Shown one piece after another: positions 8,742-19,985 of a stretch of 64,000 bases of DNA (position 1 is its first letter; every line of letters starts with the position of its first letter). A program made the translations under genes and the position numbers. This DNA comes from Strigamia acuminata. Lineage: Eukaryota > Arthropoda > Chilopoda > Geophilomorpha > Linotaeniidae. The stretch is taken from assembly GCA_949358305.1 (NCBI GenBank), contig OX442315.1, positions 11,496,427-11,560,426 on the forward strand. Reading direction: 5' to 3'. The notes beneath the pieces were generated by a model. That model saw only the letters and a program-made list of their open reading frames with translations. It ran no database searches and had not been told where the DNA came from.

Positions 8742-10840
8742 TTATCTTCACTAGGAGTGGGAACTGGGGCAGTCGCAGCTTTAAGATGTGATTTAAATAA
8801 ATCCGTCATCGTTGCTTGAAAGTCTGCGAGCTTCGCGTCAAGTTTTTGATCGAGAAACTCGGCCGTTACCCAGTTGGGTTTGGGTCTTTTAGACAGGTCA
8901 AGTGTTGAAGAGGGGTTAAAGCGCTTGTTGGAGTCGCTTTTTCCCCCATTTCCTTCTTTTAATTTGTTGGCGAGCTTGAGACAATTTCTTTTTATGTGTC
9001 CCGGCTCGTGACAATAGTAGCACTTTCCAGTAGTGCTTTCAAAATGAGCTGCGAACATTCTCTCCATTGAACTCTCCTCGACTTCACCGTCGGTGTCGTC
9101 GGAGTCTTGTTCATTCGAGTTTTCTTCTTCCGTGTGAGTAGCACGAAAAGAAGTTTTGCTTGGAAATAGTTTTGATTCCTTGTTGTTTTTAGCAACAGAG
9201 GGAGTCTCACCATTGTCACATTCGAGTTCCGCAGCAAGTTGAGTTGCGTTCTCGAACCTGCAGCGATGTGTACCGACATATTGAAGTATGTCGTCCACTG
9301 TACAATCTCCGTAGAGTCCGTGCGTCATTAAAAGTGAGAAACTCTCTTGGTTAATGTTTTTAAACAAACTGGTGGTACCTGCCATGTCGCCAGGCGGTAT
9401 TTTCCCTTGTTCCTGCGTGAACCGCAGGAGGAAACAATACAGTGATTCGTCACTGCGTTGTTTCACATTGTCGAGTCGTCTCGCTCGAGTGAGCGGGACC
9501 AGATCGAATCTCTTTACAAACATTCTTTCGAAAGTCTTCCAATTCGAGAATTGGTGGTTATTTTGATGGAACCATTTTTGGGCATGGCCCAATAAATGCC
9601 CGGGTACATCTTGATGTACCATGTCATCCAGTGGCACTCCTCTACCGAGCGCGGCTGCTTTCACGATTTCTAAAAATCGAGCAACCTCTTTTTGGTTCCC
9701 GTCGAAAATCGGAATTTCCAAGCTTTTTCCAGATTGTCGATTTTGGTTTTGATGATTACGGCTCTGACCAGATAATCCTTGAATTATCTGTCTCAGGCTG
9801 TCGTTAGATAAAGGTGGCGCAGAATTATTCGAAGAAAAATCCTGACTCATTCTCGGTGAATGGCTTCGCCGAAAATGATTTCGATTGTTTCGATCGTTTT
9901 GATCGTTTCGATCATTCCGATCGTACTGGTTATTTCGATCACTCCGATCGTTCTGATAATTTCGATTATCTTCCTCGTTCTGATCGTTACGATCATAACG
10001 TGGGGGATAAAAATTATTACGCCCACCTCGAGAGTGAGGGCCGTAATTATCTCTTCCTCGATGATTATAATTAAAATTATCATCATCAAAATCGTTATAA
10101 TTATTATTATTACGATCATTGAAATTGTTTCGAACCGGAGAAACGTCACGTGAACGATTTGAGCGCGAGGGGGAAATTCGCGTAGAATTTCCTCGTCGTG
10201 GGGAATTTTCTCGTCGTGGACTTAACCTTCTGCGATAAAAGTTAGGTGAGCGCAGTTCGGGTTGAGGAGTTCGAGTATTTCTTAACCCATTATCTTCACG
10301 GCCGTCGGGAAACGGATCACGCCAAGGCGGGGTGCGTCTGCTTTGTTCCCGCTGGCGTCGTGAAGTGGGAGACGCTGAACGTCTCCTTTCCGGCGTTGCA
10401 GGTCCGATCCGATCGATTTCTCGTTCTTGACGCGAACTGCTACGCGGTGGTGGATTCGGCTCAGAATTTTCCGCTGCGAACAACGGAGCTTCTTCGCGCG
10501 GCCTCGATCTAGCCGCTTCGGGATCTGGATTCCTATCACGCTGGTACGTGTTAGGAAGCGTTCCCCGGCTAGTCTGCCTATTTACCACTATCACTTCGGG
10601 TGAAAGTGGTTGAGGAGGCGGGCGTCCACGGCAATTCTCCGTGAAGCGCCTCGCTTCTCCCACTGAGGAAAATTGTGTCATATTTAACTGATAGTGACGA
10701 CAAAATACTTCGAGCTCATCAGGTATGGGTAAATGTTCGGTCCTGAGGGAGTTTGGATTCGAGCGTTCGATAGGCCGATCGCCGTCTCTACTGCCCCCGT
10801 GCACTGAGCCGAACAACACCATAGACTGATCGCGTGGCAT
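8732..10840 (-). CDS. Gag of element A, 702 aa
   Basis: The frame starts at a true ATG (10840-10838) and ends at TAA next to the frameshift site. The N-terminal third is polar and arginine-rich. Residues about 225-330 form a strikingly low-complexity N/D/R/Y-rich tract with repeated DRND and NDRN units. Residues about 374-480 resemble the retrotransposon capsid region, with a W..F..F pattern around KWFHQ and FERMFVKRF. A single zinc knuckle CX2CX4HX4C (C607-C620) binds nucleic acid. Gag should assemble the virus-like particle that packages the element RNA in the cytoplasm. The C-terminal 80 residues after the knuckle are lysine-rich. Antisense ORFs over the low-complexity tract arise from the same repeats and are not genes. 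Confidence 0.92.
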   Translation of the reverse strand: MPRDQSMVLFGSVHGGSRDGDRPIERSNPNSLRTEHLPIPDELEVFCRHYQLNMTQFSSVGEARRFTENCRGRPPPQPLSPEVIVVNRQTSRGTLPNTYQRDRNPDPEAARSRPREEAPLFAAENSEPNPPPRSSSRQEREIDRIGPATPERRRSASPTSRRQREQSRRTPPWRDPFPDGREDNGLRNTRTPQPELRSPNFYRRRLSPRRENSPRRGNSTRISPSRSNRSRDVSPVRNNFNDRNNNNYNDFDDDNFNYNHRGRDNYGPHSRGGRNNFYPPRYDRNDQNEEDNRNYQNDRSDRNNQYDRNDRNDQNDRNNRNHFRRSHSPRMSQDFSSNNSAPPLSNDSLRQIIQGLSGQSRNHQNQNRQSGKSLEIPIFDGNQKEVARFLEIVKAAALGRGVPLDDMVHQDVPGHLLGHAQKWFHQNNHQFSNWKTFERMFVKRFDLVPLTRARRLDNVKQRSDESLYCFLLRFTQEQGKIPPGDMAGTTSLFKNINQESFSLLMTHGLYGDCTVDDILQYVGTHRCRFENATQLAAELECDNGETPSVAKNNKESKLFPSKTSFRATHTEEENSNEQDSDDTDGEVEESSMERMFAAHFESTTGKCYYCHEPGHIKRNCLKLANKLKEGNGGKSDSNKRFNPSSTLDLSKRPKPNWVTAEFLDQKLDAKLADFQATMTDLFKSHLKAATAPVPTPSEDKKN

Positions 10841-11616
10841 GGAGAAGGATACACTGAAGGAAAATAAGTCGGAAAACTAGTAAAGCCTTTTTTAACACTC
10901 GAAGAATATTCTAGTTCTTCTTAAAACGCAATTTGTACACTTGTACAAGAAGTGAAATACACTTTTAAATCCCACAAAAGAATAAAAGTTAAACTACGCG
11001 TTTTTTCAACGAAAAATACGCTTAAATTAAACTAATAACGGAAATATTTCCTACCTTTTCGCGATCTGAAGTGGCTACGGGCACAAATGGTCTGGTCTCG
11101 GTCAAAACTGGTCGGCAAAACGGTCAAGAAGTGGTTCGAAATGGCACTGGTTCAATGTCACGTCAGGTTGGTCAAGCTGTTGGAAAGCAAGTGAGAACTT
11201 GGCCCTTTTGCTTTCTTGAATCCTTTGTCCAAATGGTCAATCGTGATTGGAAAATTGAGAAATACCTGCGGAGTTTAGTCCCAGATATTTCTATAATCCA
11301 AAAGTGATGTGACCTCCTTCGAATGGCATTGTTCCTGGCTCAAATCTCACATTCTTGCCCTGCTTTGGATTATTTCAACAGTTTTAACCTTCCAGTGAAA
11401 GAATAAAACTTAGAAAAAATAAGCAAAAAATTCTCTTTGAAATATTTTTCAGAAAAAAAAAAAAAATATACAAACAGATTTTTCACGAGAAATCCAAAAT
11501 TTATTAGTTAGATTTTTGTACAAAAAATAACTTAGAAAAATTTTCATTTTTCAAATTTTCAAATTTTGGTAAAATTGCACTTTTTAAACTCAGAGTTCAC
11601 TTTAAAATTGCAACCT
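10841..11616 (-). other. 5' leader of element A
   Basis: About 780 nt lie between the primer-binding site and the gag ATG. The low-coordinate part is AT-rich, and the middle (11060-11180) has repeated GGTC/GACC motifs that could pair. No reliable ORF was seen. RNA packaging signals would be expected here, but none can be named from sequence. Confidence 0.6.
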
Positions 11617-11634
11617 ATCTCGGTGGGACCTCCA
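11617..11634 (-). other. primer-binding site, tRNA-Gln type
   Basis: The plus-strand bases ATCTCGGTGGGACCTCCA equal the 3' end expected for a eukaryotic tRNA-Gln(UUG) plus CCA, including the unusual U discriminator. The minus-strand PBS therefore begins TGG, two bases (CG) after the 5' LTR. I matched this from memory of animal tRNA-Gln. Confidence 0.85.
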
Positions 11635-11636
11635 CG

Positions 11637-13085
11637 TGTGACGATGACTACCCGGGATAGGAATTAAGGCTAAAAGGACAAGTGAAACTGCAGAGTGTAG
11701 TAAAGTGCAAAGAATGAAGCGTTTATGTTTCTCAAAACATAGAACATTTATTCAAGTCAAAATAAGTTATATAATAACTATGGCCGACAAAATGGCCAGT
11801 AAAATATGTGTGTAACTAACTATACAAACGAGTGGCTCAAAAAGCCCTAATAACGTTAACAGTTGTGTTCAGCCTTGAAATAAGAGTGTGTAAAGTTCTT
11901 ATTTCGGGCGTAAAAGGTGTCGTCTGCAATCGGACTGATTGTCGTCTGCTTCGGTTGGTTCTGTGTAACCAAATTATCCGAGGAATGCGGTTGTCTTTGC
12001 TGCATCGTCACAACTTTGGGTGACCATTGGTTTAAATATCTATTCGTAGATATTTACCAATTGGTCTATTTATGATTATCAAAATAACCATAAATAAAAG
12101 TTACTCAAAGTTAGACTTCGAAACTCATGTTAAATTTACGAATAAATCCAAACATGCAAAGGTATGAATTGAGTTATTAAATTACAAATAATCTAATAAC
12201 CAAACATAACTAAAAAAACCTGTATAAATAAAACGATTATGAAAAGACCCTGTCGATTCTGTTGCACCAAAGTACAACCAGCCCAGAATTGAATCAATGG
12301 CGCTCACGTCAATCCAACACTAGGTTTGACCCTAATGTCTCGGCGGAAAAAGGAATTGAGCACGGCATAAAATGCACGTGCCCCTACAACGGAATGTTGG
12401 CATGTAGTCAGGTAAAGGGTTTGAGCACGGCATTTTACTGCACGTGCCCCTACAACGGAATGTTGGCATGAAGTACGGAAAGGGTTTGAGCACGGAATTT
12501 AATGCACGTGCCCCTACAACGGAATGTTGGCATGAAGCGAAGCGAAGCGAAGCGTAGAATAAGGGCTCAAGTAGATATCAAACAGAAAACAAAAACAAGA
12601 GCGAGCTATTTCCGGTTTACACTGGAATATATGCTCAGTAGAAACAATGAGTTGACCATTGCTCCAATAGGAACACTGGTCACTCAAAACTGTCCAATCC
12701 TAGTAAATAGGAAGTGGATACAGGGGACACAGTCTTCTACAAAGTCTGTCCCAGGAAGTGGATACGGAGGACACATTTGCAATTAAGGCTATTGTCTTAA
12801 TTCAAAGTGTATCTTCAAACACTGTGGGTGGTGAGGGGTGACTTAATCCTTTTGCCCAGGTGTTGTTATAATTTGTCCAAATCATAACACAACTGGAGGA
12901 ATAAAGACTCAACTATATCATACTAGTATGATATAATATCTAAGGATACCGTGGATTTATATAAAACCTTTAATTTTATATAAATATCACATAAATAACA
13001 TGTATATTCGAATTTCCCGCCGAAATGGGAAATAGCGCCATCTATCGGTGAACTTGGGACTAAATATGACGTCATGACCGTCACA
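11637..13085 (-). repeat. 5' LTR of element A
   Basis: This is the upstream LTR in the direction of transcription (minus strand). Its sequence appears the same as 2474-3922, with TGTGACG/CGTCACA ends and the primer site adjacent at 11634. Minus-strand TATA-like boxes near 12963-12985 and AATAAA at 11752-11747 mark U3 and R. Confidence 0.93.
12358..12534. repeat. 65-bp tandem subrepeats in the 5' LTR
   Basis: This is the second copy of the three CACGTG-containing units (starts 12358, 12423, 12488), followed by the GCGAA run. It is identical in layout to 3195-3371. Confidence 0.85.
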
Positions 13086-14226
13086 TACTAACTAGACCCG
13101 ATACTGCTTAACTCGCACGTTCTGATGGGAACGGTCGATCACTTACGGTAAAAATAGAAGCCGGAAAGTATTTTTATTTAAACTTTCGAGCGATAACATG
13201 GAAAAATCTTTCTAACTGGTACATTGTAACACAGTAATGTGACTTGTTTATATCAGATTGTGCTCAATTTTCATGCCTCCCTTAAAGCGCTTCGGTCCCA
13301 TTATAAATAATTAATGGTGATGTGACAAAATTTGTCTAATGTCACACAAGTCCAATGGATCGATGACTCCTAGTTGATTTCCTACATACTGTATGTGTCT
13401 TTTGGAGCTTTGACTGTCCATAGCTACTGTTTGGTGATCTTCCAACACATTCTGTGGTCTATGGGGCTACATTAGAGGTCAAATGCACCAAGTAGTACTA
13501 ATTGTAAGCCAGATCATTAAGCCTCTGCCTTAATTATAATCTCCTGACTTGACTTAACCACATCACATGTTATTAGCATTTCAAATTTACAAGATTACAG
13601 TTCCCATATATCTTCCAGCTTAGACTTTTCCATTTTGAAATTATAATTACCACCCTTTCCTTGACCTTAGCGTCAGAGTAAGTCACTTTTCCTTGCACTA
13701 ATCCTTTGTATTGCATTTCTATACTTTCCCACATCGTTCCCAATAAAGCCGGACCAAATGTTTTACTATCTATTTACAATTTCATTTGCACTACATCAAA
13801 AGACGATATAAGGAAAATGAGTCGGCGAAACCCTCCCGTGCCAGGTGGGCGCAAGGAAAAGAAGCGTGTGAAAAGGAAAACCTCATGGAGCCATGTGACC
13901 CATTAGGTGTGGAAAGAAATTGTAAATAAAACTAATCATTTTTCTTGCTGTTCTATCGTTGGTAAAACATCATTATTGATCTTCATTTAAAAGATCTTGG
14001 ATCTTCGGACACCGCAGGACAACGTAAGGACCACATATGTCTGTCTACCCTTCAGCCCTCTAGTGACCATTTCCCTGTACTTATCTAGACACTCCTTAGC
14101 AATACATCCAAGAATAGTTAATGCAAACAAATGGCAGATAAACAAATCACAGTGTTGTTGTTCACACATTTTCATTGCAATGTGACGACAAGATTAATTT
14201 CATATCACGCTTGCTTATTACAACTA
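13086..14226. other. unique intergenic DNA, right flank of element A
   Basis: No confident gene. A 29-codon ATG ORF at 13817-13906 is rich in basic residues (KEKKRVKRK) and is followed by AATAAA near 13923. It could be a terminal exon or part of an old repeat, but nothing upstream supports it. Confidence 0.4.
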
Positions 14227-14290
14227 CAGTCGAACCTTGTGATATTATAACTAACCGCGATATAACGAATACTTTATAATGGCTCGATTG
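14227..14290 (+). mobile_element. pogo/Tigger-like TIR fragment
   Basis: After a TA dinucleotide the sequence CAGTCGAACCTTGTGATATT begins, and GATATAACGAAT follows. CAGT..AACCT..TATAACGAA is the usual start of pogo-class terminal inverted repeats. No matching right end was found nearby, so this looks like a fragment. Confidence 0.4.
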
Positions 14291-14318
14291 GTTAGTTGGC
14301 CCATGAACCAAAGATAAC

Positions 14319-14375
14319 ATGGACACGTATCCTCATGTTCAGTGCGTTTTGCCACCGATGACGCCACATAATATA
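14319..14375 (-). repeat. inverted copy of the 48207-48403 repeat
   Basis: These 57 bp match the reverse complement of 48347-48403 closely (shared ATGGACACGTAT, GTTCAGTGCGTTTTGCCACC and GCCACATAATATA). It is a dispersed interspersed repeat, here truncated. Confidence 0.7.
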
Positions 14376-15465
14376 CCGGGTGTCCCAAAAGTCTGAACCC
14401 CCCAAGTAATTTCCAAAATACTTGAGATATCAGAAAACTGAAAAAAAACTCGTCTAGGAAATCATCCATTGCGAATCTGATGGCATTCTCAAATTTGACC
14501 TCGAAGGTCATTTTCAAGGTCATTCACTTGCTAACTTCTAAACCAATCAGGTTAGAGCAAAATTTCCAATCAGAAAGTTGTAGAGCACCATCAAATTAGT
14601 ACTATCCAATTTATTTTAGTCATCTTAAGTTAAATGTTTTCGTTTTAAAATGAAAACAAATCAATAATTGACAACAAATATTTCTTTCCCGACAACGGTT
14701 GTGTTCCATAGGTCCAAACGGATCCGTATGGATTCTCCTTGGTTAAAAGAATTCGTTTCCTTGGCCAGGTTAAAATGAGTCACTTGTTCGGCAGACTGAA
14801 TTGGGTCAACTTCCTCCTTGCTGCGTTGCAACAGGAGTAAAGGGAGGAGGATGCCATTTGAAGGGGAAAAAAAAACATTGTCCAGTTTTTATGGCCACCG
14901 TTGGTGAACTTTGAGGGTCATTTGCATGGGAAATTTTCGATATGCCCTAGCAATCGGTTCATCTGAGTGACGTCATCCGCTTGATGGGTTGAACTCGGAA
15001 GGTGATGTCATATATAATCCAAAAATGTTTGAAAATGTGTAAAGAAAGAAATAAATAAAAAATTCGCCGTCTTCAATTAAATATCTGGAAAAAAAGGGAA
15101 ATAATTCATATGTATTATTTTTATTTATGTAAGAATAGGTAAAAAATGGCAACACGAACCTATCAATTTAGCATATAATTTTGTGGCAAAAGTAGTAGAT
15201 AAATTACAGCAAATTACACACGAGTGATAAAACCCCTGGAAATTGTGGACTCACCTCAGATTTATCCTTAATTGAGTTATAACATGGAACCATAACTTGG
15301 TTTCTTTAACCAGAAACAAGTAATTCGCAAATCAATGACCACTCCTTGATTTAATCACTGATTTCACGCGATAAATCACGCGAATAAATTCGAAACTTGC
15401 AGATTTTAGGTGATGCGAAGGCGGCCGCCAAAGATCGAAGCTCCGTCGCAAATGTGGGATAAAAG
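14376..15465. other. intergenic DNA, no gene seen
   Basis: A GGGTGTCCCAAAAGT sequence at about 14380 resembles a mariner-type terminus, but no partner end was found. The rest is unique AT-rich DNA with no ORF resembling a protein. Confidence 0.4.
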
Positions 15466-15865
15466 TCGTGAAAAAATGGAAAAAGTGGAAAAATAATGGA
15501 AAAAGTGGACAAATAATGGAAAAAGTGGAAAAATAATGGAAAAAGTGGAAAAATAATGATAAAAGTGGAAAAATAATGGAAAAAGTAGAAAAATAATGAA
15601 AAAAGTGGAAAAATAATGGAAAAAGTGGAAAAATAATGGAAAAAGTGGAAAAATAATGGAAAAAATAGAAAAATAATGGAAAAAGTGAAAAAATAATGGA
15701 AAAAGTGGAAAAATAATGGAAAAAGTGGAAAAATAATAGAAAAGTGGAAAATAATAGAAAAAAGTGAAAAAATAATGGAAAACGTAAAGAAATAAAGGAA
15801 AAGTGGAAAAATAATGGAAAAAAGTAAAAAAAATAATGGAAAAGAAGTGAAAAATAATGGAAATA
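15466..15865. repeat. minisatellite, 20-bp unit AAAAAGTGGAAAAATAATGG
   Basis: About 19 head-to-tail copies with a strict 20-bp period. Each unit has two A5 tracts spaced 9 and 11 bp apart. The long reverse-strand ORF (phenylalanine-rich) is a product of the repeat, not a gene. The tract decays into A-rich low-complexity DNA up to about 16200. Confidence 0.95.
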
Positions 15866-16200
15866 CGAAAACAAATCGGAAATAGTAAAAGAAAATCGGA
15901 AAAAAAATATAAAAACTAAAAAAAAAATCGGAAAAAATTGGAAAAAATAGAAAAAAAATTAAAATGGAAAAACGTTTTATAAAAGGAAAAAAGCGTTTTA
16001 TAAAAATAGAAAAAAGTAAAGAAACCCAAAAAAGTGAGAAAAAAGTGGAAAAACCAAAAATCCGTGAAGAAAAATGAAAAATCTCAAAAAAAAATAGAAA
16101 ATCTCAAAAAAAAATAAAAATCTCGATAAAAAAATGGAAAATCCCAAAAAAAATAAAAAAGCTCGAAAAAAAAAAATGGAAAACCTCGACAAAACTGCAA

Positions 16201-16900
16201 ACTAACTTGAATAAAAACCGAAAAAACATGCAACGAAATAAAAAAATCTGTTTAATAATTTTAGAGTTAGTTTCAAGCTCCCCCGCTGATATTTCGAATC
16301 ATTTACACCGATCACACGAGTGGGTGTGCGATGCGTGGGTGTATAGGAACCGCTCAGAGGCATTTACCCGCAATTTATGTGCGCTTGCATCTCGATTAAT
16401 CTATCAGTGTGCAACCGGAAGCCATAAAATTAAAGCAAACGTGTGAAAAACGGAGCTAAATTACCCGAGTCACGCCCAATTCAAACGCCGCCGCCGCACG
16501 CGCCATTTCTCCAGTCGGTGCACACACAATATCCAAATTCTCGCACTCTAGCGTCAAAATCAAAATCATTTTCATTGGAAAATGTGAAATTTCACTTTCA
16601 TGCGAAACTCTATGAAAAAATTCATGTATTTCTTGGTATTTTATTCGCCAATTTGAATTTCTGTTCTCAATTTTAATGACTTTTGCCAGTCATTTTTCAA
16701 GAATTTAGTCTTGCGTTAATAATATGACCTTGTTTGACACCATAAATTCAAATTTTAATTATTTATGTCAGTGTTGACTTCATAAATTGCATCTTACCTC
16801 CCAGTTACACGCCAACATGCCATTTTTCACCCGTTCAACCACCAGAAATGTAATTTTCGGATAATTAAAGGAATTTTTGCTGGATTTTCAAAAAGAAATT
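16201..16900. other. unique island between minisatellites
   Basis: The GC-richer core at 16270-16540 includes GTGGGTGTGCGATGCGTGGG. No protein or RNA gene was recognised. It could be a regulatory island. Confidence 0.3.
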
Positions 16901-17637
16901 ATTTATTCTATTGGTTAGTGTTTTTGGGAAAATGAAGTTTTGTTTGGGTAGTTTTAGCAAAAATAAAGCCTGATTGGTAGTTTTTGTGGTTTTTGACACT
17001 TTATTTGACAGTTTTTTTTCCAAATTTTACACTTTGTTTTGGTAGATTTGGCAGTTTGTCACTTTTTTTAAAGGAAATTTAGGCGATTTTAGTATTTTTA
17101 AGGTTGGTTTTGGCAGTTATACAGTTTTTGGTAGTTTGGGTAGTTTTCTCAGATTTTGTATTTTATTTTGGTAGATTTGGCAGTTTATCAATTTTTTTGG
17201 TAGTTTTCTCAGATTTTGCATTTTATTTTGGTAGATTTGGCAGTTTTTAACTTTTATAAAGGTAGTTTAAACGTTTTTAGAAATTTTAGAGATGGTTTTG
17301 GCAGTTACACACTTTTTTGGTAGTTTTGGCAGATTTTGACTCGTTTTTTGGTAGTTTTGGCAGTATTTTACTCTATTTTTGGTAGTTTTGGCAGAATTTT
17401 ACTCTTTTTTTGGTAGTTTTGGCAGAATTTTACTCTTTTTTTGGCAGTTTTGACAGTTTTACACTTGTGGCAGCTTTATCAGTTGTAAGTTTAGTAATTT
17501 GTACACTTTTTTGGTAAATTTGGTAATTTGTACACTTTTTTGGTAAATTTGGCACTGTTTTGGTAAATTTAGCAATTTTTGGTAACTTTGGCACTTTTTT
17601 TTACATTTTGGGGCCAGTTTTTGCACTTTTTACCCTC
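16900..17637. repeat. minisatellite of about 31 bp (TTTTGGTAG/TTTTGGCAG type), ending in poly(A)
   Basis: GTAG/GCAG landmarks at 17351, 17382, 17413 and 17444 are exactly 31 bp apart. Each unit carries three T-tracts. Earlier copies are degenerate. An A26 run (17639-17664) follows. Confidence 0.85.
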
Positions 17638-17664
17638 CAAAAAAAAAAAAAAAAAAAAAAAAAA

Positions 17665-18440
17665 GCAGTTGACCGTTTATTTTTAAATTTAATTCTCATT
17701 ATTATTTCCTTCCCGTTCCTCAACCACACTCCCTGAATCACTTTCACTCGGATCAATTCTCCCACTCCACTCGATTCCATTCCAGTCCTCGATTTCAACT
17801 AACCTAGAAAGAAAATGGCGGAATGGCAATGTGGGTGTGTTGCTCGGGTGATTTCATCTTCGTGGAACCTCACGACGCACACAAACAGAGCAGAAAAACC
17901 TGGTCGATAACCCAGTTCGATGTGTGGGAGGATCAACAACTCGATTCCGATCTTTACCTTTTTTTTCTCCTTTCGTTTTCTCCTTCAAAACCATTTGCTC
18001 TTTTTATGGTTTTTCTTCGAAAAAAAAAAATAAATAAATAAAAAAAAAATTTAAAAAAAAGAAAAATAAATGTCCAGGCATTCAACCCTTTGCACCCCAC
18101 GCACCAGCTGTCGATGAGCGGGCTACTGAAATGTGTTTTCCATATGCAAATGAGATCGAGGTGTGCTCAGGTGTTCACGCGGTAGTCGCTACCTTCTCCG
18201 CCCACGCATTCGACTGGTTGATGTGCACGCGCGAATTCAGCCAAGCCCAACACGTGATCAGAGAACAGATTTTATTTACGACGCAAACTCATTTGCTGCG
18301 AATAAGTCTTGTGTTAATTGGATGGATGGATGGTGAATGGTGGGATCGATTGAATGCGTACAATCGGGGGATTCATTTGTTGGGAGGATTAAATTGGAGT
18401 GGGGAAATAATCGAGTGGAGTTTGTTGGTGTTTGATGGGA
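17665..18440. other. unique island with octamer and E-box motifs, no gene
   Basis: The segment 18080-18270 is GC-richer and contains CAGCTG, an exact octamer ATGCAAAT (18144-18151) and CACGTG. Candidate enhancer only; single motifs are weak evidence. Confidence 0.3.
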
Positions 18441-19310
18441 TTTTGTATTGATTTGCAATGATTCGCAAGGATTTGCAATGATTTGCAATGATTTGCGATG
18501 AGTTGCAGTGATTTTGAGCAGATTTGCATTGAATTTTGCTTCGGGATTTGCTAGATTTGTTGCTGATTTTCTAAATCGCAACCGTGCAAGTATTGTGTGT
18601 AATTTATTAAATTTGCAGCAGATTTGATGGGATTTGAAACTAATTTGTAAGATTAATTGTTGATTTGATGGGATTTGAAACTAATTTGTAAGATTAATTG
18701 TTGATTTGATGGGATTTGCAAGATTAATTGTTAATTTGATAATTTTTTGTTGATTTGCTAAATTTTTGTTGAGTTGATAAGATTTATTGTTGATTTGATA
18801 AGATTTATTGTTGATTTGATGAGATTTATTGTTGATTTGGTAAGATTTATTGTTGATTTAATAAGATTTATTGTTGATTTAATAAGATTTATTGTTGATT
18901 TGATAAGATTTGCAAAATTTAATGTTGATTTCATGGGATTTTAAAGATTTGTTTCTAATTTGGTACTTGGTACAATAATATGGAACTCGAATCAGTCCAA
19001 TTAAAGCGAATCAGTATATCCATCAATTAGTAAATCCGCTAAAAATCCAGCAAATCAGCTGCAAATCACATAAAATCCTTAATGAATCTTGCATAACCCA
19101 TCAAATCAGCTATAAATTGCATCAAATCAGCTATAAATTGCATCAAATCATCTATAAATTGCATCAAATTAGCTATAAATCACATCCAATTAGCTGCAAA
19201 TCCCACCAAATAAGCTACAAATTCATCAAATCAGTAGCAAATCACATTAAATCAGCACTAAATCTTGCAAAACCCATCAAACCAGCATAAGATTTGGTGG
19301 GATTTACACG
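18440..19310. repeat. GATTTG minisatellite with an orientation switch
   Basis: From 18440 to 18960 the motif runs as GATTTG. GATTTATT landmarks at 18781, 18802, 18823, 18844, 18865 and 18886 give a strict 21-bp period. From about 19020 to 19310 the same motif runs as its reverse complement (CATCAAATCAGCTATAAATT, also 21 bp). A short unique spacer lies between. Confidence 0.85.
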
Positions 19311-19985
19311 ATTTATTGCTTAAAAACCCAATCCATCCCTGACATTTTGGCCTCTCACAATCTCTTTTATTTTAATTTTCCGTTTCATTTTTGCCCCATT
19401 CGTCAACGGCGCTTTCTTTTTTCATTGTTCTCCCCAGATTTGATTTTGGTGCTGCATCCTTGGATCTTGCACCGCAGGCTATCCAAAACTAGCAAATAAA
19501 TGATTTGCATAATAATTTAGAATGGCACATGGCCTCTGCACTCCCTCGTGAACCCACCCCGCCTGAATAATTACTCACCACAAAACAAAGAACACAAAAC
19601 GATACAAATTATCAATTCCATCACCATTTATGTCAAAAAAATTTTCCATTTCAAAAAATCCCAAATTAAAAAATAAAATAAAATAAAATAAAATAAAAAA
19701 TAATAAAAAAAATAAAAATGGCGGAATACCACCTGGTCATTTTTACGAGGTGACGTGCAGCGCGTGAGAAAGAACTCACTCAAGACGGAGGCATGACACT
19801 CTCCGCGGGGGATCCTTTTACAACTCCGATGTCCATTTCTCACTTATTTGTCCCCTGTACTATACAGCTGCGTCAATTTGTGAAAACCAACTGCTTTATG
19901 ACCAAGGTCGATTGGGCTTTTTTTGTCGGTTGTTGACAAATTTTCTTCGGGCCCCTTGTAGCATAAATTAAGCCTGTGTAATTAT
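19311..19985. other. intergenic DNA, no gene seen
   Basis: Unique AT-rich sequence with a GC-richer patch near 19730-19820 (ACGAGGTGACGTGCAGCGCG). No gene recognised. Confidence 0.35.

Larger units (their letters stand above)
2474..13085 (-). mobile_element. Ty3-type LTR retrotransposon, element A (full length)
   Basis: A 10,612-bp element is bounded by two 1449-bp LTRs that look identical by eye. Each LTR starts TGTGACG and ends CGTCACA, a perfect 7-bp inverted terminal repeat. A 4-bp target duplication TACT flanks it (2470-2473 and 13086-13089). In minus-strand order it holds 5' LTR, tRNA-Gln-type primer site, leader, gag, pol (protease, RT, RNase H, integrase) and a polypurine tract before the 3' LTR. 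The domain order with integrase after RNase H is that of Ty3/Gypsy elements. There is no env-like ORF; about 550 bp separate the pol stop from the 3' LTR. Intact ORFs and matching LTRs indicate recent insertion. Confidence 0.95.

Noticed and set aside
9814-10153. Plus-strand and other-frame ORFs over the low-complexity part of gag A
   Set aside because: Shadows of the repetitive NDR-rich coding sequence of the real minus-strand gag.
15332-15874. 180-codon reverse-strand ORF rich in F, H, Y and S
   Set aside because: It is the 20-bp minisatellite translated; no start context, domain or codon bias beyond the repeat.
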